Below, piece after piece: positions 1 to 5,454 of a stretch of 6,391 nucleotides of DNA. The notes below the pieces were generated by a model. It ran no database searches and was not told the origin of the DNA. It saw nothing but the letters and a program-made list of their open reading frames with translations. The translations under genes and the position numbers were made by a program. The stretch's first letter is position 1. Each line of letters starts with the position of its first letter. Source of the DNA: an uncultured Verrucomicrobiae bacterium (GTDB lineage Bacteria; Verrucomicrobiota; Verrucomicrobiia; Verrucomicrobiales; Akkermansiaceae); assembly GCA_937957985.1 (NCBI GenBank), contig CALGOH010000120.1, positions 1 to 6,391 of the forward strand, in the 5' to 3' direction.

Positions 1-126
1 CTCACCCGCAAATGGCGGACCGTTCCCGGTGGTCTCGACCTCATCACCGACGAGGAAAACCCGGTCGGCTTCTGGCGGCGCACCCTGCGCGAACTCCACG
101 GCATCCACCTTCCCCGCGGATCATGA
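1..126 (+). CDS. 3' end of an unrecognised protein (partial)
   Basis: Frame 1 is open from the first base to a TGA at 124-126 and gives 41 residues. The composition is plausible for a real protein: it begins LTRKWRTVPGG, continues through LITDEENPVGFW, and ends near LHGIHLPRGS. The aromatic and charged mix and the GC-rich third positions match the other host-type genes here. The start lies outside the window and no domain could be recognised from so short a tail, so no function is proposed. An overlapping plus-strand frame that begins inside it (12-281) reads as arginine/proline-rich low-quality sequence and is taken as a shadow. Confidence 0.55.
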   Translation, partial: LTRKWRTVPGGLDLITDEENPVGFWRRTLRELHGIHLPRGS

Positions 127-310
127 AGACATCTTTCCACTACGCATCCCGTAGACACCTCCTTCCCCACAACCGGCGGCGTCGCGGCGCCCGCCCGGTG
201 GCCGGGAGCCCGAAGCGGAGAGGGGGCGATCGGATGGCTCATCTTGGGACGCCGCGCGAACGCGACGGCTTGGGTCAGTAAGCCAACCACACCGATCGCC
301 CCCGATCCGA

Positions 311-332
311 CCCCGGTGGTACTACGCCGGGG
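311..332. repeat. Inverted repeat / potential hairpin
   Basis: CCCCGG at 311-316 pairs perfectly with CCGGGG at 327-332 around a 10-base loop. A T-G and a G-C pair can extend the stem inward. No T-run follows on either strand, so it is not a standard intrinsic terminator. Role unknown; in GC-rich DNA a 6-bp stem can arise by chance. Confidence 0.35.
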
Positions 333-430
333 AACGGACCACGGCCAAAAGGTACTTCGCCACGGGCGCCCGCGCAAGTTCGCCGGCCATGATGGCTCGT
401 CTTACCAGTCCGCCGGGCAACGGGGGCACA

Positions 431-450
431 GTGTCGTCCTGAGACGACGC
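431..450. repeat. Tight inverted repeat with 4-base loop
   Basis: GTCGTC at 433-438 and GACGAC at 443-448 are perfect reverse complements around the loop CTGA. A T-G wobble and a G-C pair extend this to eight paired positions (431-438 with 443-450). There is no T-run on either side. It could be a structured RNA element, a recombination or protein-binding site, or chance. Nothing in the sequence decides between these. Confidence 0.4.
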
Positions 451-618
451 GGTCGGTGTTCGCCACCAGCAGCTACCTCCCCGCCGAGGGCACCCGCCCC
501 GGGCCGAGACCCGCGCGCCTGGAACCTGCCATGTCGAACCGGCCCGCCCGGATCGATCCGCTCCCTGACGCCCTCAAAACGACCTTCAAAAAATCCCTTG
601 CGAAGCTCTGGTACTACT

Positions 619-654
619 GACCCTAGCCACGACCCTAGCCACGACCCTAGCCAC
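619..654. repeat. Perfect 12-bp tandem repeat, three copies
   Basis: The unit GACCCTAGCCAC occurs three times head to tail without a mismatch (619-630, 631-642, 643-654). There are no spacers, so this is not CRISPR. It lies about 60 bases beyond the stop of the minus-strand exported-protein gene. On that strand it reads GTGGCTAGGGTC and would be transcribed in the 3' untranslated region of the toxin/immunity unit. Perfect short arrays of this kind can change copy number by replication slippage. Confidence 0.85.
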
Positions 655-667
655 TTCACTGTTCCAA

Positions 668-683
668 GCCGGTTTATCCCGGC
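668..683. repeat. Small hairpin downstream of the candidate immunity gene
   Basis: GCCGG at 668-672 pairs with CCGGC at 679-683 around a 6-base loop. It lies 33 bases past the stop of the minus-strand gene, where a terminator would be expected. On the minus strand it is followed by TTGGAACAG rather than a T-run, so intrinsic termination is doubtful. It could still protect the 3' end of the transcript. Confidence 0.25.
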
Positions 684-715
684 GCTTTCCCTGACCCCAT
701 CCCACACTATCCACT

Positions 716-1348
716 TCATCGAATGTCCATTTCGCATCGGCCTAAGCCACACTCGAACGAAAACACTTCATCTCCAACCATTGATTCCTTTCGGAGTTCC
801 TGCAACGACGCGTTACGCCCAATCCCGTCCAATAAAACCACCCAAGAACCCCGATCTTTAACTAGAATTTCGACTTTTCTCCCTAGGGCATCATTCTCCA
901 GTAAGCGTCTCATTTGTGGAATCAAAAACTCAAGCTCTACCCCAGTGGCATCGAACCTCTCCTCGACCGAATAACTGCTTGGGCTAACCACCAAATCTCC
1001 CACTCTGATCGAAACGACATCCTCAAAATCGACGTCGCTATCGCCAATCCAAAGCAACGTCAACAGCAGTTCACCTTCTCCGGCGTTCTTCTTCTCAGGC
1101 TTCTCCACGGCTTGAAGAAATTCCACAGCAGAAAAGGAAAGAGGAAGGTACCCGGTCCTCGAAATCTTTTTCTTGTGCTTCGAGAACAATCGCGTCCATC
1201 GGCCTGCCGCCGCATTCTCCTCGACGTTGGATTCGAGTCGTTTCTCCAAACCATCCACTTCCGATCCAAAATAACGATCCTTATTGTCGCAACAACACAA
1301 GGTCAAAGAGATCACACAGCATGCTATGATGTAGCTCCATCTATTCAT
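716..1348 (-). CDS. Exported, probable lipoprotein; candidate immunity protein for the Rhs toxin
   Basis: This is a 210-residue protein starting at the ATG at 1348-1346. The frame is open further upstream, but those codons only shadow the preceding gene. The ATG overlaps the upstream TAG stop by 8 bases (1341-1348), which indicates translational coupling; an AAGGAG lies about 19 bases ahead, too far for ideal use. Residues 1-20 form a signal sequence: MNRW, a hydrophobic run, then Cys18-Cys19-Cys20. The lipobox around LTLC is not canonical, so lipidation is likely but unproven. The rest is a charged soluble domain: a basic patch near 57-63 (KHKKK), then an acidic alternating-strand region with GELLLTLLW and VEILVKD. 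Two late cysteines lie at 200 and 205. No family was recognised. The position right behind a polymorphic-toxin C-terminus, the low GC shared with it and the coupling suggest an immunity role. A periplasmic or membrane location would imply a toxin that acts in the envelope. It could instead be an unrelated cargo lipoprotein. Confidence 0.72.
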   Translation of the reverse strand: MNRWSYIIACCVISLTLCCCDNKDRYFGSEVDGLEKRLESNVEENAAAGRWTRLFSKHKKKISRTGYLPLSFSAVEFLQAVEKPEKKNAGEGELLLTLLWIGDSDVDFEDVVSIRVGDLVVSPSSYSVEERFDATGVELEFLIPQMRRLLENDALGRKVEILVKDRGSWVVLLDGIGRNASLQELRKESMVGDEVFSFECGLGRCEMDIR

Positions 1349-3566
1349 CTTGGGATCGGTAACACTGCTCCTTGGCTCTCGACACCGCTTCAGCAAGCTG
1401 ACCCGCAGTAACTTTGTAGCCAGGCATGGGAGATCCGCCATCACTCCGATTTCTCGGCTGCCCTTGTTCTGCGAATGGGTCCAAGTAATTAAGTGGCGCA
1501 GAACTCCACTCATCCCCCTTCCGATAAATCTTCCCATTTCTGTGTGGAATAAACTTCTGTGGCTTGAGATCTCGGCATTCCCAAGTATTGTAACTGAACC
1601 AAAAATAATCCTTGCACACGCAGGCGCAGCACTGAACCTCAACCCAAATCATCGCTCCCTTGTATCCAGCAGCCCCGTCAGCATTAAGGGCGTTATTTGC
1701 GAGTTGAGCCAGCTTCTCCATTGCGCGATCAAGCCCTGATCCGCCCTCTCTCCCGGCGTTTCCGGCCTGTCCGGCAAGGCTCTGGAGCGACGAGCTAGCA
1801 AGCTCCGCCAACTCCAAACCATACTTAATTCCTGCTGCCCCTGCCTTGCCAATTCCGGCTCCTTCCTGCACGGCCTGCAACATCTCAAGTTGGCCTTGAG
1901 TGTCCTCTGCTAGCTCTAACATTTCGTTAGGGTTCCCGAAGTCTGAGTGCGGCACAATGGCAACTTCCACCTTCTCCTTTGTGTCTCCCTCCTCACAAGA
2001 AAGGCCGAGAACATCGAAGCCATTCAACGGACTATTGAAGACGAACCCATACAGGTTGAACCCACCTCTCTCCCCGATGGGATCCCTAGATGGCCACCTG
2101 CCCGTCACCGGATCATACCAACGGTAACCGTAGAACGTCACATCCATGCCTTGGCCAGCGTGACATCCGTGAGTCAAGTCATTGACTGTTAGCGTTATCT
2201 GATAGGAGGCGTCGTCTGGCGGATTTGGCGGATTTGGCGGGCGGGGCGGGGTTTTGGCGGCTCCGGCGGCGGGCGGATCGTCCTCGGGCGCGGTTTGCGA
2301 TGCCGGGACGGCGACGCGCTCCCGCTGCGGGGCGGGTGGCTTGGATCGCTTCTCAAGGATGTCCAGCATGAGGGGACGCGTTAGCACTCGGGAGCGGTCG
2401 GGGGAAGTCAATTCGGCCCCGGCGTCCGGCTCGGTTGGCTCGGTTGGCTCGGTTGGTGGCGGGTAGGGCGGCGGCGGGGACTCGGCGGGTTCTTCGCCCT
2501 CGGGCGGAGCGGCGGGAAAGGTCGGCACGTGTCCTGGCCCGCCGTTCGGCCCGCCGTGGGGGTGGCAGCGGGCGTGGATTTGCTGGAGGGCGTCGATGTG
2601 GACGTGGGTGTAGATCTGGGTGGTTTCCATTCTTTCGTGGCCGAGCATTTCCTGCACGTAGCGGATGTCCGCGCCGCCGCGGTGCATGTCGGTGGCACAG
2701 CTGTGGCGGAAGAGGTGGCAGGAGCCGGGCTTGTCGATGCCGCAGCGCTGCATGAGCTTCTTGAGCCAGGTGCCGAGGTAGGCGGGTGTGATGCGGGTGC
2801 CGTAGCCGCTAAGAAACAGGGCGGTTTCGGCGGGGAGGTGGTCGAAGTTCGGGCGGGCGTCGCGCAGGAAAAGATCGAGCCAGGCGGCGGCGCGCTCGCC
2901 GACGGGCAGCAGGCGGGCCTTGCCGAATTTCCCTTTGCGGACGTGCAGGGTGCGGGCGTGCGGGTCGTAGTCGCCGTGGTCGAGGCCGGTCATTTCGGCG
3001 CGGCGCAAGCCGGTGGCGTAGAAGAGTTCGAGGATGGCGCGGTCACGAAGACCGAAGGGGCTGGTGATGTCGGGCCGGGCGAGGAGGCGCTCGATTTCGG
3101 CGGGCGCGAGGGTTTTGGGGAGGCGGCGGGCCTGCTTGCGGGGCAGGTCGAGGTCGGCGGCGGGGTTGGCGGGGATGACACCGTCGCGGCAGAGGCGGGC
3201 GAAGAAGCGGCGGACGCAGCCGAGGCGGGCGAGCTGGGTGTTGATGACGAGCGGCTCGCCGGTGCGCGGGCTGCGGTAGCGGTGAAGGAAAAGTTGGTAG
3301 TCTTCGAGATGGGCGCGGGTAAGGGCGGAGGGGTCGTGGAACTGGCGCTCGGCGGCCCATTGGCTGAACTGCCGCAGCGCCCAGCGGTGGGTGTCGATGG
3401 TGGCCGCGGAGCGGTTGAGGGCGGCGAGCCGGTCGAGGAAGTGCTCGACCTGGGCGGTGATGCCGTGGGTGGGGGCAGTCGGCGGCGCAGCGCGTCCGCC
3501 TTTGGTCCTGCCGCGCATGCCGTGGAGATTCCGGTGTCCTGGTTTTCCTGCCATGGGTGGAGGCAT
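1341..3566 (-). CDS. Tyrosine recombinase fused to Rhs core and C-terminal toxin-like domain
   Basis: This is a 741-residue chimera, numbered from the ATG at 3566. A TTG at 3590 and an ATG at 3554 are alternative starts; none has a clear Shine-Dalgarno. Residues about 36-140 form a SAM-like core-binding domain. Residues about 150-335 form a phage-integrase/XerC-D-type catalytic domain with Arg188 (ATGLRRAE), Lys211 (RKGKFGKAR), His284 and Arg287 (HLFRH), His310 (LGHER) and nucleophile Tyr319 (QIYTH), so it appears catalytically complete. A proline-rich linker spans about 342-452, with TEP and PPN repeats. Residues about 476-523 are an Rhs repeat-associated core (YGYRWYDPVTGRWPSRDPIG to DVLGL). 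It keeps Asp495 and Asp518, positioned like the Rhs autoproteolysis pair, with predicted cleavage after Leu522. The remaining 219 residues are an Ala/Gly/Leu-rich helical part followed by a cysteine cluster (646, 647, 649, 651, 664) and aromatic residues; no toxin family was recognised. There are no YD-repeat shell, signal peptide or secretion domains. Such recombinases normally end shortly after the Tyr, and Rhs cores normally end large shell proteins, so the fusion is atypical. Recombinase identity is near certain and Rhs core identity strong; toxin activity is inferred. Confidence 0.9.
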   Translation of the reverse strand: MPPPMAGKPGHRNLHGMRGRTKGGRAAPPTAPTHGITAQVEHFLDRLAALNRSAATIDTHRWALRQFSQWAAERQFHDPSALTRAHLEDYQLFLHRYRSPRTGEPLVINTQLARLGCVRRFFARLCRDGVIPANPAADLDLPRKQARRLPKTLAPAEIERLLARPDITSPFGLRDRAILELFYATGLRRAEMTGLDHGDYDPHARTLHVRKGKFGKARLLPVGERAAAWLDLFLRDARPNFDHLPAETALFLSGYGTRITPAYLGTWLKKLMQRCGIDKPGSCHLFRHSCATDMHRGGADIRYVQEMLGHERMETTQIYTHVHIDALQQIHARCHPHGGPNGGPGHVPTFPAAPPEGEEPAESPPPPYPPPTEPTEPTEPDAGAELTSPDRSRVLTRPLMLDILEKRSKPPAPQRERVAVPASQTAPEDDPPAAGAAKTPPRPPNPPNPPDDASYQITLTVNDLTHGCHAGQGMDVTFYGYRWYDPVTGRWPSRDPIGERGGFNLYGFVFNSPLNGFDVLGLSCEEGDTKEKVEVAIVPHSDFGNPNEMLELAEDTQGQLEMLQAVQEGAGIGKAGAAGIKYGLELAELASSSLQSLAGQAGNAGREGGSGLDRAMEKLAQLANNALNADGAAGYKGAMIWVEVQCCACVCKDYFWFSYNTWECRDLKPQKFIPHRNGKIYRKGDEWSSAPLNYLDPFAEQGQPRNRSDGGSPMPGYKVTAGQLAEAVSRAKEQCYRSQDE
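1344..1997 (-). other. Variable C-terminal toxin-like domain of the Rhs chimera
   Basis: This segment follows the DVLGL end of the Rhs core, the place where Rhs proteins switch from conserved to hypervariable sequence. It encodes 219 residues. The first part, through VAIVPHSDFG and a long Ala/Gly/Leu-rich stretch, looks helical and may be a pre-toxin linker or membrane-interacting part. The second part has the cluster QCCACVCK, then YFWFSYNTWEC, then a basic segment FIPHRNGKIYRKGDEW. Five cysteines within about 20 residues could bind a metal or form disulfides. I see no HNH, ADP-ribosyltransferase, deaminase or peptidase motif. Function is unassigned; the toxin role rests on position alone. 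Confidence 0.6.
1998..2141 (-). other. Rhs repeat-associated core domain (region of the chimera)
   Basis: The translation has the standard Rhs core order: VTFYGYRWYDPVTGRW, then PSRDPIGERGGFNLYGFV, then an Asn-x-Pro and FDVLGLS. In full Rhs proteins this segment plugs the shell and cuts itself, using paired aspartates, just after the terminal GL. Both aspartates are present here (Asp495 and Asp518 of the chimera). About 24 residues of Rhs-like or unassigned sequence precede it, but no upstream YD repeats. It may therefore act as a homology anchor for toxin-tip exchange rather than as a folded shell. Confidence 0.88.
2218..2240 (-). repeat. 9-bp in-frame tandem repeat at the recombinase/Rhs junction
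   Basis: On the plus strand GGCGGATTT occurs twice (2218-2226 and 2227-2235), followed by a partial GGCGG. In the minus-strand gene this encodes a PPNPPNPP stretch. It sits within a few bases of the sharp drop in GC content near 2215 and marks the apparent joint between host-like and imported sequence. Confidence 0.75.
2431..2457 (-). repeat. 9-bp in-frame tandem repeat encoding TEP units
   Basis: TCGGTTGGC (plus strand) is repeated three times at 2431-2439, 2440-2448 and 2449-2457; only the last base of the third copy differs. It encodes TEPTEPTEP in the linker of the chimera. The unit length is a multiple of three, so copy-number change would alter linker length without breaking the frame. 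Confidence 0.8.
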
Positions 3567-3787
3567 TGATGCCGCGATGACGGATGCCAAGGGAGATTCC
3601 GGAGACGTGACGAAGATGACACGGAATGAATCAACACTTGATCGCTTTTAGGCTTGCGTTGAAGTGATGTGTCATTCTAACGGTGGATCATCTTGTCTTT
3701 TGGAATGATGTTCCGCGAACAGCCGCTTCGAACCGCCCTCTCGGCGGTCGGCGGTCGGCGGAGGTTGTTAGGGAAAGGGGGCGCGCG
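3567..3787. promoter_or_regulatory. Divergent intergenic region between the recombinase and DUF1573 genes
   Basis: Both transcription units must start in or near this stretch. Positions 3591-3682 are AT-richer than the flanking coding DNA, as expected for promoters. No convincing -35/-10 pair was found. The best plus-strand candidate is TTGCGT (3654-3659) with TTCTAA (3675-3680), but its 15-base spacing is short. ATGACAC at 3616-3622 and GTGTCAT at 3669-3675 are reverse complements 46 bases apart. They could be operator half-sites or arms of a recombination site next to the recombinase gene, or coincidence. Confidence 0.35.
3741..3761 (+). repeat. 7-bp tandem repeat, three copies
   Basis: TCGGCGG is repeated three times without mismatch (3741-3747, 3748-3754, 3755-3761). 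The unit is not a multiple of three. If translation began at the GTG at 3683, gain or loss of one copy would shift the frame of the DUF1573 gene. If it begins at the TTG at 3788, the array lies in the untranslated leader just ahead of the ribosome binding site. Confidence 0.75.
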
Positions 3788-4483
3788 TTGAGGGCGGGAG
3801 TCCTCGGGGTGGCGGTCGGTGCGATGTTCGCGCTGGCGGGGCCGTCGGCGGCGTCCGGGGTGGTTTTCGAGTCAACGGTCGTGCGGCTGACCGTCCAACC
3901 GGATGCCGTGGACGAACCGCTCCAGTGGAAGTGCCGGAACGCCAGCGACATCCCGCTGGTCGTCGAGCGCTACGAGCAGGGCTGCGGATGCCTGGCCGGT
4001 GCCGTGGAGGAGGTCGAGATTGCCCCGGGCGAGACGGGGGCGATCCGGGCGAAGTTCACGCCGGGTCCCTATCGCGGGCTCGTTCGCAAGTCGCTGCACG
4101 TGCGCTTCGTGGGGATCGAGCACCCCGTTGAGTTGGTCGCCGAGGTCACGATCCCTTCGACGGTAGAGCTCTCGATCCGCGATCTGGTTTGGGAGGCCGG
4201 CGACCGCTCGCCGAAAGTCATTGAGATCGAGGCTGGCACGAAGGCCGACTTCCAGATCACCGGGCTGGTCGGCGTGGATGAAAAGCACTTCAAGCTGGAG
4301 CAGGAAGTGGTGACCGAGGGATGCCATTACCGGCTGACGATGACACCCCGGGCCGCCGTCCCGCCGGGGCATCACGTCCTTCAGGTGCGGACCGACAGCC
4401 CGGATCGCCGCGATCAGGTGCTCGCGATCTTCCTCAAGGTCGAAGCACCCGCCGAGATGTTGGAAAGGGGCGCCGAATCATGA
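3788..4483 (+). CDS. Exported DUF1573 domain protein
   Basis: This is a 231-residue protein from a TTG at 3788. That start is chosen because a purine-rich AGGGAAAGGGGG ends six bases before it, and because it gives a compact signal peptide (MRAGVLGVAVGAMFALAG, likely cleavage after AAS/G near 22-24). A GTG at 3683 would add 35 residues of poor-quality sequence containing the 7-bp repeat. Residues about 25-125 match DUF1573, an immunoglobulin-like fold of exported proteins: VRLTVQPD, NASDIPLVVE, the signature GCGC (65-68), then IAPGETGAIRAKFTPGPYRG and SLHVRF. A second beta-rich region, about 126-220, ends in VLQVRTDSPDRRDQVLAIFLKVE and looks like another domain of the same type. DUF1573 has no agreed biochemical role. 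The stop overlaps the next start in ATGA, so the two genes are probably co-translated and may work together at the envelope. Confidence 0.85.
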   Translation: MRAGVLGVAVGAMFALAGPSAASGVVFESTVVRLTVQPDAVDEPLQWKCRNASDIPLVVERYEQGCGCLAGAVEEVEIAPGETGAIRAKFTPGPYRGLVRKSLHVRFVGIEHPVELVAEVTIPSTVELSIRDLVWEAGDRSPKVIEIEAGTKADFQITGLVGVDEKHFKLEQEVVTEGCHYRLTMTPRAAVPPGHHVLQVRTDSPDRRDQVLAIFLKVEAPAEMLERGAES

Positions 4484-5430
4484 AGCCGCACCTTGGCAAA
4501 GCACGCCGCGGCATCCTCGTCGGAGGAATCCTGTTGCTCGTGGCGGGTACGGTCGTGATTCTCAGGCACCGGCCCCGGGAAGCCACGGTCGAGAAGCCTG
4601 AGCCAACCCTCGCCCAGACCTATCCCGGGCTGGACCTCGACGATCCGCAGCCCTCGTTTTCGCTCCTCCGCCATGTCACCGACACCGGTGGCGACGAGGT
4701 GACCCGCGAACTCGCCATCGCCTGGCTCGACGGGCAGGCGCGTCGGCGTCTTCCCCTCGCGCCCGACCATGAGGAATGGTTGCTCGGGATGCTGAAGGAC
4801 GGCGGCCACCCGGAATGGGATTCAGGCTTCCGCTTCTGGATCTTCAATTCCGCCTTCAACAACCTGCAGTACGGAACCGACCAGGAAACGTTCACGAAAC
4901 TCCTCAAAGACCTGGCACTCAACGCGCCCGAGCGGACGATGCGTCTCTACGCCCTGCAGCACCTCGAGCTTCAGCGGACCGGAGGGCGGCTCACCGGTGA
5001 ACTCGCCGCCGGAGTCGAATCCGATCTGAAGGATCTCGCGGCAGCTCCCGACGGTGAGGTCGCGGGTCTAGCGGTCGCCCTGCTCACCGGGTGGGGAGAC
5101 GGCCCGGCGAGTGTCGAGACGATTGATCAAGCCCTTGCGCTCGCCGCCGATGACCAGCGTCCTGTCGATGTCCGGGTGACCGCGCTTCACGCCGCCGGCA
5201 CGAAATCCCTTTCACTGGCGCGCAGGCTCGCTGCCGGCGCCGACCAGCCGATTCCCGTGCGCAAGGCGGCCATCGCTTGCATCGGTCGCCACGGCATCGA
5301 GTCCGACTGCTCTCATCTCGAGGAGCTGGCCGATGAAAGCTCACGCCTCGCCCAGGCGGCCGACCCGGCCCTGCGGTCGATCCGCAAACGTGTCTCCAAT
5401 CCCGACGCTCCCGAACTGATCGCCTTCTAA
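4480..5430 (+). CDS. Single-pass membrane protein with a helical-repeat-like exterior
   Basis: This is a 316-residue protein. The ATG at 4480 overlaps the upstream TGA by four bases (ATGA), and GGAAAGGGG lies nine bases ahead. The frame is open further upstream to 4321, but that part only shadows the DUF1573 gene. Residues 1-10 are basic, 11-28 form one membrane helix (ILVGGILLLVAGTVVIL), and RHRPR follows. The remaining 285 or so residues are soluble and mostly helical, presumably outside the cytoplasm. Segments such as VRVTALHAAGTKSLSLARRLAA and VRKAAIACIGRHG (about 231-272) resemble HEAT/PBS-lyase-like repeats, though only a few are clear. A likely role is protein-protein interaction beside the DUF1573 partner; no enzymatic motif is visible. 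I do not recognise a named family. Confidence 0.82.
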   Translation: MKPHLGKARRGILVGGILLLVAGTVVILRHRPREATVEKPEPTLAQTYPGLDLDDPQPSFSLLRHVTDTGGDEVTRELAIAWLDGQARRRLPLAPDHEEWLLGMLKDGGHPEWDSGFRFWIFNSAFNNLQYGTDQETFTKLLKDLALNAPERTMRLYALQHLELQRTGGRLTGELAAGVESDLKDLAAAPDGEVAGLAVALLTGWGDGPASVETIDQALALAADDQRPVDVRVTALHAAGTKSLSLARRLAAGADQPIPVRKAAIACIGRHGIESDCSHLEELADESSRLAQAADPALRSIRKRVSNPDAPELIAF

Positions 5431-5454
5431 GAATCCATTCACCGCTCCGCCGCC

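Larger units (their letters stand above)
127..715. other. Gene-poor intergenic stretch with GC-rich hairpins
   Basis: No reading frame on either strand looks like a real protein. The open frames are rich in Arg, Pro, Gly and Ser, as expected for chance ORFs in GC-rich DNA. The left two thirds is GC-rich and holds several short inverted repeats (194-206, 311-332, 431-450). From about 560 rightwards the composition becomes AT-richer, and a 12-bp triple repeat lies at 619-654. One frame around 315-440 reads RWYYAGERTTAKRYF and ends at a TGA; it could be a decayed gene fragment, but I cannot assign it. The stretch separates the end of the toxin/immunity unit from the upstream gene and may be the scar of earlier insertions. 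Confidence 0.5.

Noticed and set aside
619..654. CRISPR-like array
   Set aside because: The three 12-bp units are directly adjacent with no spacers, and no cas genes are present.
668..683. Intrinsic terminator for the minus-strand unit
   Set aside because: The stem is only five pairs and no T-run follows on the minus strand, so it is listed as a hairpin only.
402..752. Minus-strand ORF containing a WLGS repeat
   Set aside because: The repeat is just the translation of the 12-bp array. The rest is Arg/Gly-rich and overlaps the end of the better-supported gene.
244..861. Plus-strand ORF of 205 codons
   Set aside because: It is rich in Pro, Ser and Arg, has no domain-like pattern, crosses the 12-bp repeat and runs into the antisense of the exported-protein gene.
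1349..1642. N-terminal extension of the exported-protein gene (98 codons upstream)
   Set aside because: It overlaps the toxin-like domain in another frame, and would bury the clear signal sequence that starts at 1348.
2529..3569. Long plus-strand ORF of 346 codons
   Set aside because: It is antisense to the recombinase, which has all its active-site motifs. The translation is a Gly/Ala/Val/Glu-rich sequence typical of the reverse of a GC-rich gene.
4321..4479. Upstream extension of the membrane-protein gene
   Set aside because: It lies wholly within the DUF1573 gene in another frame; the ATGA overlap, the ribosome binding site and the membrane helix right after it support the start at 4480.
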